From assembly GCA_034231615.1 (NCBI GenBank), contig CM067298.1:38914144-38978143 (forward strand): 64,000 bases of DNA. Direction: 5' to 3'. This document shows, piece by piece, positions 1 to 11,656 of the stretch (the stretch's first letter is position 1; each line of letters opens with the position of its first letter). The notes beneath the pieces are model-generated. The model was given only the letters and a program-made list of their open reading frames with translations. It searched no databases and had not been told where the DNA came from. A program made the translations under genes and the position numbers. Origin of the DNA: Meghimatium bilineatum. Lineage: Eukaryota > Mollusca > Gastropoda > Stylommatophora > Philomycidae.

Positions 1-170
1 TCCAGATCGTGACATCTTGTTTACAATGTGACTTTTTTTTAGATACCAGGGAATTATCTTTGTAGCTGCAGAGTTATTTATGTGATATGACCGGTGCTCT
101 CTGCACACAGCTGTTAGAGGGATAAAGTTACACGGGGAAACTGAGTACACTGAATCCAATCCTTTTTATC
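1..170 (+). repeat. SINE-A copy, 5' end cut by the window edge
   Basis: This is the body of a dispersed repeat here called SINE-A, seen again near 9.8, 22.9, 26.2 and 57.9 kb. Shared landmarks, in order, are a 'gtttacaa..gtg' block, 'gggattatc', a 'gtgctatgagtggtactc'-like block, 'gtgtgccgtttcgttg'-like sequence, and an end close to 'gaagtcaatcctctacacatt'. The tRNA-like head seen in fuller copies lies left of position 1. The copy is diverged. Confidence 0.6.
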
Positions 171-1094
171 TCTTTTCCCTATTGTTAAGTGATTTATTGT
201 GGTTATATTATGTTCTATGGTTGTAAGACTTTTGATCACTGCAAATGCAAACAAATTAAAACTGGTATTCGAATGCACGTGTTATAGATAAATTCTATAA
301 AGTTTCTATAAAGAACATAAGACAAATGTGTACATAAAATAAATATAAATTAATACATGTACGCAAGAATTACTACTTTCAATAGTAAAATGACAATAGC
401 ATGAAAGGTTTGGACATGTAAGCTGACATGATTTCTGTCCAAATTGATACTGCAATGGAATAATTAAATATTAAACAAGCAAAGAAGAGGAAAAACTCAT
501 AAACATACAGCAAAGAATAGACAGGTTATAGTTTATCCACACTCATCCACATTGATGAAAGTATAAATTGTAGTGGGTTTATATTGTGTTGATGTATCCA
601 ATGCAGTACCTCTGCAACACTGACTGTGTTAATGCATCCAATGCAGTACCTCAAAAACCCTTATGGGATATTGGTTTTATGGACATAAACTGTGCATACC
701 TGGCTGCAATATGTCAGTTGCATTATTTCCTCCTTTCTATATTTAAAAAAAATTAATTATTTCTGCCCTGTGCATAAAAAAAACACTTTGACTCTGGCAT
801 ATGTGTGATTCTCTGTTATAAAGTACAAATTATAGTGATGACTTTCTGTGTGCATATTCATGTGTGAACACATCTGTGTGCTGACTTACTGACCAGATAG
901 AAAATTACGTTAAATATATAATCTATATCATTTCATTACAAGGTTTTCATGAGTGTGCAATTCAACTATCATTCATTCTGTAGTATAATTTAGTTAGATA
1001 GTTTGTTCCTTTCATGCCATGGGCAGTACTTAGGGCAGAGGTTTTGATTCTCCATGCACTGCGTTCTGCTGCCAGTGTTTTTAGTTCTTGTATA
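171..1094. other. AT-rich DNA downstream of the MRL gene, no gene seen
   Basis: No coding region or recognised element was found. The only structure is a short imperfect duplication at about 590-655, where a 'atccaatgcagtacctc' block occurs twice. Confidence 0.5.
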
Positions 1095-1615
1095 AACTAC
1101 GTAACATCTGGATGTCAAACACACTAAGAAACACCACAAAACTCAGGTTGTTTAAATCCAACATCATCCCTATTCTATCATATGGATGTGAAAGTTGGAA
1201 AGCCACAGATAAGAGACTAGACTCCTTTGAAAACAAATGCCTACGTACCATTCTGAATGTTAAGTGGAGTGACTTTAAATCTAACACTACTATAAGAGAG
1301 GAAAGCAAAGAAACCTATATATCTTCCTTCATTAGACAAAGGCGTTGGACTTACATCGGCCATGTTCTCAGAATGAACAGCCTAAGAATTCCCCAGCAGT
1401 CACTATATTGGATGCCACCTGGAGTAAGAAGAAGAGGGAGACCTAGAGAAACTCAACGAAGAACCATTAATAGAGAAGGCATGTCAATGAACCTAAACAA
1501 CACGCAACAATTGAAATACCTGGAAACGCAAAGACAGAAATGGAAAGCTATGGTTTCTGCCCTATGTGCCAGCTATGGCCCTGGAGGAACATAACATAAC
1601 ATAGACTTGCAACCT
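1095..1615 (+). mobile_element. 3' end of an RTE-like non-LTR retrotransposon, copy 1
   Basis: An open frame of about 168 codons ends at 1594. It encodes the C-terminal part of a LINE reverse transcriptase protein: the thumb-side 'LSYGCESWKATDKRL' motif, then 'RRWTYIGHVLRMN', then 'RRRGRPRETQRRTI', then a Trp-containing terminal helix. The copy ends in a short (AACAT)n tail, as RTE-type elements end in short tandem repeats rather than poly(A). A near-identical copy lies at 36830-37360. There is no upstream RT palm domain, so the copy is 5'-truncated and not functional. The RTE assignment is from motif style only. Confidence 0.85.
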
Positions 1616-1639
1616 ATTATTTTTCCTTCTTTAAGTATG

Positions 1640-2095
1640 GTGTTTTTATGGGTAATTTTTGGTCTTCCTCTTTTTCACTTTCCTTCAGTGTCCACATAAG
1701 TGATTGCTGGTTCAGCCTGTTTTCATCTAGTCTAAGAATGTGTACGAGGTATTTCCATCTGCTCTTTCTTATAATATTTGAAACATATTATTAGTGTGTT
1801 TTATTTTTTAGGCTGCCATTTGTGACAAAATTGCTCCATTTTATGTTCAACAATTTTTAGAGGCATTTATTTTCAAAGCTGTTTAAATTTGGGCTGTTGC
1901 CTATGTTGATTTCCAGCTTTCACTACCATAAGTCAATGATGGAAAAACACAGGAGTAGAATAGTTTTAACTTAGTGTTTCTTCCTATATCTTTGGATTTC
2001 CAGATGCTCGTTAATTTAGTGAACGTGCTTGTTGTGACTGCTATGTGTGTATTTATTTCTTTTATTGCATCACCGTCTGCACACTGTAGCATGCA
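1640..2095 (-). mobile_element. Decayed LINE reverse transcriptase fragment
   Basis: On the minus strand the segment reads like an RT C-terminal region, with 'ALTKL..IWKSKDI', then 'NTKLKLFYSCVFPSLTYGSESWKST', then several stops and frameshifts through a region resembling the LINE terminal domain. It lies just past the 3' end of the MRL gene. Two minus-strand AATAAA hexamers (plus-strand TTTATT at 2061-2066 and 2052-2057) fall inside it. Confidence 0.7.
2052..2066 (-). promoter_or_regulatory. Candidate poly(A) signals for the MRL gene
   Basis: Two AATAAA hexamers on the minus strand are the first AATAAA or ATTAAA after the stop codon at 2442. That implies a 3' UTR of about 400 nt ending inside the LINE remnant. 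This is inferred from hexamer position alone; weaker variants such as AGTAAA occur closer to the stop. Confidence 0.3.
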
Positions 2096-2441
2096 GAATA
2101 TTAATTTACTTTGAAAAGTAGGCCTACATCATTTCTTTGAAATAAACATATTTTATAAAAGGAAGTTTATCCAAAGTTAAATCCCATTGACATACCCCAT
2201 ACATTTTACTCATTTTTACAATAACAAAATATACCGAAAATAATGAACTACAATATAATTTAAAGTAGCAGTAGTAGATTATTTCAATATAAATATTTCA
2301 ACTCAACTGCAGATATTGCTCCCATCTTGAAAAAGTATGTTGATCTTTGGCAGCCGTTTTTTGTATAATTCCACAGAATAAACATCACTGTATACTCCAC
2401 ATATTCATTTCTTAACACAAAGAAAACTAATTTCATTTTAG

Positions 2442-4407
2442 TTAATGGCTGCAAAGCTGAGTCTCTTTTGATCGCTTTGGAGGTGGTGGAGGTGGTTTAT
2501 ATTTTTTTGTAGACACTGAAATTTGTTCTTCTTGTTCTGTTGGAGGAAAATCCATGAGAAGTTCTGGAGGTGGAGGTGGCAATTCATCAATATCCATGAT
2601 GCCATCAAAGTTTTCATAGATTGGGTCTTGAATTGATAATGGTGAACCATTCTGTATTGTCTCTGAATAGTGTTGTTGTTGCCTGGCCAGGTCTCCTGAT
2701 AATTTTGTGTTCTCACTACGTTTTGGTGGTGGTGGGGGTAAAGATCTCTTGTCTGTCTTACTTACCATACCTCCAGCAGATGCAGATCTGCGATGTTGTG
2801 AAACAGATGATGGTTGCCCATTGCTGATCTCAACATTAGAGTTATCTGTTCCATATTCTGGATGTGTCTTATTGGTAAAATCAGATAGAAATGGCAGAGA
2901 AGGAGATTGAGGGGGACAGTCAATCATTTCTTCTGTGACATTTTTGTGCTGTTCATCTTGCCTGATCTGTGAACTATCTGTCTGACCATTTTCTTTGCTA
3001 GATTGTCCATCAAATGATGGGGATTTGGAAGATAATAATGATTTGATGCTGTTAGCTGTAACACTTGTGGATATAGCTGATGTAGCACTGGAAGTTTTAG
3101 GAAGAGTTGGAGGTGGAAGCTTTGGTGTTGTAGATGTCATTGGTACATGAAGAGGAGATCCAGAAGCAGAGTCTACCCCTGACCTTGTTGTGCAGCTTGA
3201 CTCGCTACTCAGTCGAAGAGGTGGTGGAGGTGGTGGTTGTTTTGAAATTGTAGCTGGTGGTGAAGGTGTACTGCTGACAATATTTGCTGCACTGCTACAG
3301 TTAGGTTTAGGATATGTGGGTGGTGGTGAGGATTTTGAATGACTTATATTGACTGATGCAGCAGAGCCATAAGGAGATTCTTTAAGATGATATAGCTTTT
3401 GTTGGTTAATTGTTGGATCAGTAACATCTCCAGGAGAACTAGATAAGACTGGTGGTGGTGGAGGAGGAACTTGCATAGACTGTACTTGAACATGAGAGAT
3501 TGGTGGAAGTGGAGAAGTCATATCGCGATTAACATTTGAAGACGATGTATGATTATTGTCACTGGCAGTTTCTCTAAACTCAGGTGGTGGAGGTATGGTT
3601 GTAGAACATAAAACATCATTAGACACCTGATTTGACCAAGCTGATGATGGGCTTTTAATCTGATTATTAAGTTGTTCAGAATGTTTCTTGCCATTTGTAC
3701 AATAAAATACATCCTCTTCTTCAAATATTTTTTGTTCTTCTCTCAAAGGTGAATATACTGTGGAGTATATTGAACTAGATTCATCTTCCTTTCCCTCAGC
3801 ATTATGGGACACAACTAATGGTTCACTTTTTCTTCTGACATGCTGATAATGACTTTCCGGACTAGAATTTACATGTTTTCCACAAACAGAGATATCTGAT
3901 CCACTATCCAATGAATGTTGTTTGAGACTTGGAGATAATGGCGAGTTTTTCAAATGAGAGGATCGTAGCACATTGTCCATACCATTTGAACCACACAACC
4001 CACGACTCTCATTTATTGAAGACCTTCGCCTATCACGTGAGATCCCTGCTGATGAAGCACGGTGGTGTGTTTCTGCATAAATGCCTTCTGCTGTCTCATC
4101 TATTGGCACATTACACATGTCTGCTAGCTGTCTTGTGGTCTCTGTAGTGACAGGTAATCTAGCTCGCATTTTACCTCTAAAACTTACGCCAACACCAAGT
4201 CGATTCTCTCCACTTGAATTAGAATCTTCACTAGAATCTGTTGATGCACTTATGATAGAATCTCGATGTTTGACTATATGCTCATTAGAGTTTCCATTAA
4301 TTATGCTATGAGTAGCACTAAAAGAAACACGCTTGACTGGAGTCTTGTGTCCTGAGTCTGATATACCTGACCCAATAGAGGAGCTCCCAATTGAACCACT
4401 TAGAGAC
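2442..4407 (-). CDS. MRL adaptor (MIG-10/RIAM/Lamellipodin family), last exon: proline-rich tail and stop
   Basis: This is the terminal exon, 1966 nt, encoding about 655 residues (518-1172 of the visible protein). The acceptor 'TGTAG' precedes G-TCT-CTA, completing an Arg codon begun in the exon at 7244-7551. The ATG a few bases further upstream is intronic. It starts with a Ser/Gly-rich stretch and 'KRVSFSATHS', then low-complexity Ser-rich sequence. At least six proline clusters follow, including 'TIPPPPEF', 'VPPPPPPVL', 'QPPPPPPLR', 'SLPPPPPKRS', 'ELPPPPPEL' and 'KPPPPPPKRS' close to the stop. In this family such clusters bind Ena/VASP EVH1 domains, profilin and SH3 proteins. The Ena/VASP-type sites here are LPPPP forms; I saw no FPPPP. 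The tail is intrinsically disordered in appearance. Frame continuity and the domain exons upstream make this assignment firm. Confidence 0.95.
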
Positions 4408-4684
4408 CTACACATGAGTAAAATAAAAATTAATAGTTTAATAATATATTTATATACATACTAAAGTATATAATGAGCATATGCAACTTGCTGTTTAATT
4501 ACTATACACACTTAGGTTAGTATGTTTAACAAATTAAAAACCCAAAGCTAACAAAAACTGGAAGTAACTGCCAAAAACAGATAGAAAATTCAATATCATT
4601 TCCAGAAATTAATTCATCAAAAGATCCATTAACATAGAATAGAACTCAGTTATATTAAATATTCAGCTAAAAAGATGATGCCAT

Positions 4685-4925
4685 CTACAGGTTTGGAAGA
4701 AAGAAACAAACAGTCATTTTTAGATTGAGAACAGACCACAGTAGACTCAAAAAGTGCATGTACAGGAGGTTTGAAGTTGGTGACACTGATATGTGCTCCT
4801 TTGGACACTTTCCAGAAAAAACCAAACATATTTTAGAGAACTGCCCACTGTATGACATCACAAGGAGAAAATTATCACTATCTGAAACAACTCTGGTAGA
4901 CAAGCTCTAAGGCTCTGTCTCAGGG
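4685..4925 (+). mobile_element. C-terminal fragment of a LINE with RNase H domain
   Basis: The frame reads 'LRTDHSRLKKCMYRRFEVG' followed by Cys and His residues ('MCSFGHFPEKTKHILENCP') and 'LVDKL'. This is the zinc-knuckle-like C-terminus that follows RNase H in one invertebrate LINE lineage. It is probably the same lineage as the larger element at 29160-31085. It is only about 80 codons and is truncated on both sides. It lies in the last intron of the MRL gene. Confidence 0.75.
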
Positions 4926-5126
4926 CTGGTGACCAAGTCCATTTTTAATTACCAGGGTAATGTATTTTTTCAAACTAATGACAATTAGCCTATGTGTGAA
5001 ATGGTGTATGTATGATTACATCATTTGAATGTCTTTACTAATTTGCATGTTCTTGGGCTTCAATTAGAATAGAAGGGCCACTATTTCTATTCACAATGAC
5101 GCATCATATGTCAACATGTTAGAAAT

Positions 5127-6236
5127 TAGTTCTTTTCATACGTAAAAATGTTATTAACGGGGCAGAGCCTCCATCCTTTTCGGACGTAAACACGTTATTT
5201 TGGGCCTCCATATATACCATCTAAATTTCCTTTGTTTGGTTCGTAAATGAGAAGTAGTAAATTATTTAGCCATTTAACATTTAGAAATCTGGCTAACGAA
5301 AGGACATCATCATCGTGTGTGTTTAGCAGCGTGGTTTAATTATTTCAAATTAAAATTCAAACAAGGTAGATTCAGCTTTCTAGAAATTAATCAAAATGGC
5401 TTGTCTTCCACTATCAACAGAGTTCAAACATTTAGCAAACATCAGGCTTTATTATGCTTTGAGTTTTATAATTGGAGATGTTATTTCAAGTGATGTGTCC
5501 GTTAAAAAAAAACAGTATTTTCGATTTTGACAGTGGAGATTACTGACTTGTTGAAAATTGGAAAATAAATAGGCTTAGACCTAGGTAAGAGCAAAAAAGT
5601 TATAAAACTGTTCCCACTGCTATTGTTTCTGAAGAGTTAGATAGACCTAGTGACAGCAATGACAATATTTTACTACATTATACAGAAATTAGAGTTAGTC
5701 CTAATGATAATATTGAGTGGAATAAAGTTCAACTTTGGAAATCCAATACTATGTCATGAATACTTTGGAATATTTCCTAAATTTGCACAATATTTTGTTC
5801 GGCTCTGAAATTGGACATGGCACACAAAAAATGGCATAAAACACAAGGCAGTTGATAGATTTACTTCAAATAAGCGAATTATGATCAGTAAATGGACAGT
5901 CAATAATTCTACTTTGGTAAGATTGGATATAAACATTTCAAGACAAGTAAAATTGAGGGTAAGTAGAACAACATGCAGGTCCAAAAAATTTCTCTTCATC
6001 TAATGTCACTGTTTGTGGTGTAATTTTTGTATTTTGTTGTTACAATTCTTATATTTTTAAATTTTATATTGATTCCATATTCAATTATCTTTCTTTTTGA
6101 TAACTTATGTGACCTTCCATAGCTAATACTTTGTCTTCAGGAAGATTGTGCCTGAATCATGTTGCAGTCAAAAAATTTAGCCTAATTTTAATTACATCCA
6201 AACCCCAGGGATAATTACGTCCTGAAAGAGTTAAGA
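5127..6236. repeat. Dispersed repeat family R, copy 1 (about 1.1 kb)
   Basis: The segment aligns by eye with 21640-22720 in the same orientation. Shared blocks include 'tggctaacgaaagg', 'aaattaaaattcaaacaagg', 'aacatttagcaaacatcag', 'ttatgatca.taaatgga', and 'ttatatgaccttccatag'-like sequence. The right end 'cctgaaagagttaa' is a rough inverted match to the left end 'ttagttcttttcatacgtaa', suggesting a non-autonomous DNA transposon. No protein is visible. Confidence 0.6.
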
Positions 6237-7243
6237 AAACTACAGCTCTATTTCGTCATCAACCAAGAGGGAAGAAAACAAAAAGATGTATTAAAGCCTA
6301 CACCACAACCTGTTTTTCAACTCAGCAGCCAATGTTTTAATATGTTAAATAATTATAAGTTTACTATATCATTATCACCAAATAAACATTATTGCAATGC
6401 ATCTTAGGCCATCCTGGCATGAGGCCTATAGAAAATTAAATAGTTGACTTATTCTCAGAGTTAGAGCATGAAACAGGGTAATGAAGTTTTGCTAATAATA
6501 TGAAACACACATAGGTGCACACACACACAAAAAATGACATTTTGACAAAAAGGTCTTTATCAAGGTCTACATACAAATATACATCAAAAACAACAAGTAG
6601 GGGCGACACAACTGGCGTTCACATGTCAAGCAAGATGGCCGAAAGGAGAGAAATTAGGTCAAAGATGACACAAACATGAAATGTACAGAAATAGGAAATA
6701 TACAAAAACAAACTTAAATAAATGTGATAACAAGACAAACAGAGAAATGATAGAACAACCTGATATCATTCATATGTTGGGCGATCATTAATTCCTAAAG
6801 GTTTAAGAGTACCCTTACTATTCTCAAGGTTAGAGTGGATTATTTCATTGAATTGCATCCCAAATTCCATGAAAACTGACAATGAATTTCAATTAAAGCT
6901 AGATTCAAAGGTCCCCCCTGATCAGTGAGAATTCCTCTGATGTAGATATTGTTTACACTGATGGATTGGTTATTCAGTATGCCTACATGAGCAATGCAGG
7001 AGCTATGACTGAGTACAGAGACTGCAGAACACATCCATGGCAGCTGTATAAAGAAAAGAGAGATATGACCTGCTGAGACAGTGCTATTTCTAAACTGGAT
7101 TTTGTCATGGATGACATGAAATGATTCAAGGCTGTTCATTGATGACCAATAATAATAAATTTAACTATCAAATAAGTTTATCATTTTTAAAACACCAGTT
7201 ATCAATTTTTTTAATAAAAATAGTAACTGCAAGTTCAACCTAC
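6237..7243. other. Intron sequence, no element recognised
   Basis: This is the remainder of the last intron upstream of family R. It holds a short CA run near 6516 and AT-rich sequence. No coding signal or known repeat was supported. Confidence 0.4.
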
Positions 7244-7551
7244 CTTCCATCATGTCCACCTGCATATTCAGAACTTTTACATGGAGGAATTGCTAGAACC
7301 TCAATGCTTAGTACATCTCTGGTAGATTCATTACTCGTGGAGTTTCCCACAGTAGGATTGAGGACATGAATAACTGAGTGAAGACTGTCCTGTTTTGGAA
7401 TTGACATTCGGCTGTCAGTTAAGTCATTATTATTTAATATCTGGCACAAAGAATCCTCTGCTGAAACTGCCCCAGGCTCTGGTTGCCTTAAGTCCCACAT
7501 GGAAATTTCATGCAGTAGCTGTTCATAATTATAGAGCATCTGCTTTCCCAG
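7244..7551 (-). CDS. MRL adaptor, exon after the PH domain
   Basis: This exon is 308 nt, with acceptor 'CTTCTTAG' before CTG-GGA-AAG and donor 'GGAAG|GTAGGT'. It enters in phase 0 and leaves in phase 2, matching the next exon. The start 'LGKQMLYNYEQLLHE' is the last helix of the family PH domain and what follows it (compare 'KYGKQLYxNYQ' in vertebrate members). The rest, about 85 residues with 'QPEPGAVSAEDSLCQIL' and a Ser/Thr-rich stretch, is unstructured linker into the proline-rich tail and shows no recognised motif. Confidence 0.95.
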
Positions 7552-8141
7552 CTAAGAAGATAGAAGAATTGTTTTTATAATAATATTATCAGGAACAATT
7601 TTACAATAATGAACTAACATAGTAATTAAAGTAAAAATGTAAAAATGAAACTGAAACAAAGGAAATTTTATCAATTTTATATAATCAGAAGGATAGAACT
7701 GTGCATCAATCATCAGTCCTAACATAACACACAATTTAATTTTTGTTTAAACAAAATGTTTCACATAATTTGATATACAAATTTAACTTGATAACAAATA
7801 AAGTTTAAACCCCATGCTCCATGGGAAGTAAAAGTAAATTATCCTGTAGAAATTGTTTTTGCTTTTAAAATTATCACATATATTTTACCTTTAGTAGAAA
7901 ACATAAGATGCAAGAAAACATTTGGTGCATACAATTAGTGACAAAATAATGAAAGTATAAATCCCTTGACATGATAAAAACTAAAAGAGAAAAAATAGAA
8001 AAATAAAAACCATTCATCCTTGACTATGTGATCATGTTAACATCATTGACACTTAAAACACAATCAAACTAGCATACATATGAGCAATCATGGGCCAAAC
8101 CAACCAATATGTAGACAGTTCAGTAATTACTTTGTTATTAA

Positions 8142-9039
8142 CCTTTAGGCCCCTATGGGTGAGGTCACGCACCCGGAGTACACGCTCCCGTGTGACGGTT
8201 GGCAAGGCCACGCACCATACGATATCGCCTGATTCCCGAGCTCGTAACTTCACAAAGTAATGAGCCGATGACGTATAAAGCCTGCCATATGAAGCTAGGA
8301 ATACGTCACAGTGTAAAGGTCAAATTCTTTTACTCATTAGCATTGTATAGAAGGAGAAAACCGGCTGATGTTATCAATGCTTTTCAGGAGCGACTTTTGC
8401 CATTTTCGGCCGTATTTTACTATCAAATTGAGTACCGCGTGGCATGGGTAAATGATCATGACTACATGTTCTAATTGTTGTTCTGTGTGTTTAATATGTT
8501 GTTGTTTAATAAGAATGTGTGTTTATTCATTCAAAAACACAAAAATAATATGTATCAGAGGTGCCACATGTGTGCATGGACAATAATTACGTTGCGTGTC
8601 GGCATAGACCTAGTGTTGACCAGACGGACATTATATGCGATTTCTTCATGTTTCATTAGTTCATTATATTAGTTTGGATATAAAACAATATATATACAAT
8701 AAGTATAGGTATTAATGAGTATTTTATCAATGTTGCCACACATTGCTCATGTATTAGGGTCGTCAAGAAGATATATTTGCGATTTTGAAAATGGTGTTTT
8801 GCGATTTTCCCCCGAATTTTCAACTTCACCACAACTTTGTATCACACATACAACAACAACAAAACATGATTATATTCAATATTCACTCCTTTATTTAGAT
8901 GTGCAAACATTATTTTGATATCTTTTAAAACAAAAACGTTATCACGTTTTCAAAACACCCACCATTAATAACGTAAATTTTCCAAAAAAGAATTCAGAAC
9001 CAGGGGATATTTCATAATTTTAATTCAGGGTCCTAAAGG
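8142..9039. mobile_element. Non-autonomous piggyBac-like element with TTAA duplication
   Basis: The left end is TTAA (8138-8141) followed by 'CCTTTAGGCCCCT'. The right end is 'AGGGTCCTAAAGG' followed by TTAA (9040-9043). The 13-bp termini are inverted repeats with one mismatch, and both flanks are TTAA, the signature duplication of piggyBac elements. The 898-bp interior is less AT-rich at its left side and encodes no transposase. It lies in an MRL intron. Confidence 0.75.
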
Positions 9040-9049
9040 TTAATAAGTT

Positions 9050-9430
9050 GATAATAGGTCCCAGTACCAAATCCGGACAATGACAGCACAAGACAAAAGA
9101 AAAACAGTGGCAGCAGAAAAGACATGTCTACGAAGAATACTTGAACTGTCATTAAGAAATAGAATTAGAAATGATAACATCAGACAGATAACCAAAACAA
9201 TACTAGATTTAGAACACATCAAAATACAATAAATCAAGCAGTTTTCATGCATTTCCAGGTTACCAACAGACAGCATATCATGAATGGCCATTACACATAG
9301 ATATCACAGCTATAAAGTCAGATGCAGACAATGTAATAGGTCTGAAGAAGACCACACAAGAAGCCCATCTCCAGAGAACTCTTCTAATCTAATCCTGATG
9401 CAGCAAGACAAACAAGAGCCACATCATATA
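9050..9430 (+). mobile_element. Decayed LINE 3' fragment
   Basis: Translation gives 'MTAQDKRKTVAAEKTCLRRIL', then 'RNRIRNDNIRQITK', then 'IKQFSCISRLPTDSIS.MAITHRY', resembling the end of a LINE ORF2 where the RT thumb is followed by a basic helix. Stops interrupt it. It starts right after the piggyBac-like element. Confidence 0.6.
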
Positions 9431-9835
9431 GATTGATAGATAGATAATAGGGAACAACTGCAGCAAAACTATAATCCAACATGTGAAAAGGGACATCTGT
9501 GTGTGTTATCATATGTGTTACAAGTGATTAGCATAACTTTATTACCCTGTTCTAAGATTCACTTATTAATACCGGTAAATCTATCTTTCATCAAGAGTTT
9601 ACACTGGTGATATTGTACTTGTAATTACTAATTTCTCTTACTTTTGCTCATAACAGAAAGTGATTTTATTTTGCACTAGCTGTTCAAACTTTGAGTGTCA
9701 AATATTGATGTTTATGGTACAAATCCTATGCACTTTGTGTATTGTGGTCACTACCTCATATATATTGATCCATCATTTTCACAGGCAACCTCTTGCTCTA
9801 TTATCATTTAGTTAAATGATCAAACTCTTTGGGAG

Positions 9836-10075
9836 TTTCTGTGGTGGTTAAATTGTTTGCCTTATGCTCAAAAGGTTATGTGCTTGAAACCAGGTTATGA
9901 CATCTTGTCTAAAATGTGGATTTTTTCAAAGATCACTGGGATTATCGCTTAAAGCTACATGCTCTTAGTGGTACTCTTGGCAGGCTGTGTGTCACTGCAT
10001 GATAGTGATGGATTACATGAAATCCAAATACAGTGAAGTCAATCATCTACACATTTTGAGCTCTTCGGTGAGCAC
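9836..10075 (+). repeat. SINE-A copy with tRNA-like head
   Basis: It has a tRNA-like head with an A-box-like 'tggttaaattgtttgcc' and a B-box-like 'gtgcttgaaaccagg'. The shared SINE-A body follows, with 'aaaatgtggattttttcaaa', 'gggattatcgctt', and the end 'gaagtcaatcatctacacatt'. The pol III promoter is decayed. Confidence 0.7.
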
Positions 10076-10129
10076 ATTCCTGTGGTAATCTTAATACATG
10101 TCCAAGCAGTTAACCTTAAGTAGCCTCAT

Positions 10130-10960
10130 CATCGTGTGACATATTTTTTCCAGAGCGTGGTCTTCCTTATGGACTCTGAAAATTCTGTGATTCAAAGTGA
10201 GTTGACCTGCAGTAACCAGAGACATATTCAAGCAATCTGATATAGCCTATTAGTTATTAATCTTTCCATGTTGTTATGTCTCTTTATATGACCAAAAACA
10301 GCACAGCTTACTTGTTAAGATGTTTAGGAACCAGCCCTCTTCGACATTTATTGATCTTAACACTTCTTGATTTGTCTTTTTATTAACTGTCCATGATATA
10401 CCTAAAATTCTTCTGTAGCAAATTCTTCTGTAGCATCTCATTTCTAAAGCAGCGATTCTTTTTGCTGCTATTTTATTTAATGTCTATGCCTCATAATTAT
10501 ATATTGCCACTGAAAATATGCATGTTCTAATCATATATAGTTTGGATATGCTGCTGGTACCTTGTCAAAGATTTTTCATTTGGGCAAGCTTAAATGTCAC
10601 CTTTGCAATTATTCTCTTCATTTCTGTAGACTGAGCTGTTTATGTTTGTGCTAAAATACTGAAAATTTATTACATCCTTTAGTTCGAAATTGTCAATTAT
10701 TATCTTTGGTTGCACTTTCACTATATCCATTGTCATAATTTTTGTTTTCTTCATACTGAAGAATAGATTTTGTGCTTCACTGTATGTTTTTTATTGATTA
10801 ACATTTGCTTTTAACCATCTCCATTTTTGTTACAAGAACTGTGTCGTCAGCATATATTATTTCTGGGATCTGTATTCTATGTGACATATTATTTATTCTA
10901 ACACTCAATTATGTTATATGTTAATAGAATAATCTAGAACAAAGTGTTATAGAATTATTA
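10130..10960 (-). mobile_element. LINE reverse transcriptase remnant with YADD motif
   Basis: On the minus strand, near 10825-10870, the sequence reads 'EIIYADDTVLVTKM', the catalytic YxDD box of a reverse transcriptase. Decayed RT sequence follows down to about 10130, with many stops. Family is not resolved. Confidence 0.75.
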
Positions 10961-11077
10961 TTAATCTGTTAACTTTAGGTCTATGCTATTCTGGAAGGTT
11001 ATTTACGTCTTGAAACGGCTACCAAAATCTTGATTAGAAAATATAAAATAACTTGCAAATTATTAACTTTCTAGTAC

Positions 11078-11179
11078 CTTGACTGTTCTGATTCCCATGA
11101 CCCACTGGTCTAGAGCTATCTCAGTCTCTGCACAGAAATATCGAATATACTTGGATGTTTTCTTCTGTATCTGTGGGTG
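11078..11179 (-). CDS. MRL adaptor, C-terminal part of the PH domain
   Basis: This exon is 102 nt (34 codons, phase 0 at both ends), with acceptor 'CTCTCTAG' before CAC-CCA-CAG and donor 'GTCAAG|GTACTAG'. It encodes 'HPQIQKKTSKYIRYFCAE' and 'ALDQWVMGIRTVK'. These are the strand and final helix of the MRL PH domain, including the Trp that is nearly invariant in PH helices. Family members read 'HPQIQKxSQYIKYLC' at the same place. The PH domain binds phosphoinositides at the plasma membrane in relatives. Confidence 0.96.
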
Positions 11180-11261
11180 CTAGAGAGAAGATGAATTCAG
11201 GTTATTTTATCAGTTTTTAAAAACTTTAACTAATGTTCCTATCTTTGGTATCAACTGAAAA

Positions 11262-11656
11262 CAAAATATTGGAGAAGTATGATTCATAATATTGGAGAAG
11301 TATGATTCATGACATTGAAGTATGATTCATGATATTGGAGAAGTATGATTCATGATATTTGAGAAGTATGATTCATGATACTGGAGAAGTATGATTCATG
11401 ATATTGGAGAAGTATGATTCATGATATTGGAGAAGTATGATTCATGATATTGGAGAAGTATGATTCATGATATTGGAGAAGTATGATTCATGATATTGGA
11501 GAAGTATGATTCATGATATTGGAGAAGTATGATATGATTCATGACATTGAAGTATGATTCATGATATTGGAGAAGTATGATTCATGATATTGGAGAAGTA
11601 TGATTCATGATACTGAAGAAGTATGATTCATGATATTAAAGAAGTATGATTCATGC
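11262..11656. repeat. Minisatellite, 23-bp unit
   Basis: The unit is close to 'ttggagaagtatgattcatga' plus two bases, repeated about 16-17 times with a few shortened or substituted copies. The array begins only about 80 bp upstream (in gene sense) of the PH exon acceptor at 11179. Confidence 0.95.

Noticed and set aside
1081-1308. Minus-strand 75-codon frame repeated at 36806-37060
   Set aside because: It is antisense to the RTE-like LINE frame, which has clear RT C-terminal motifs. The repetition only reflects the two LINE copies.
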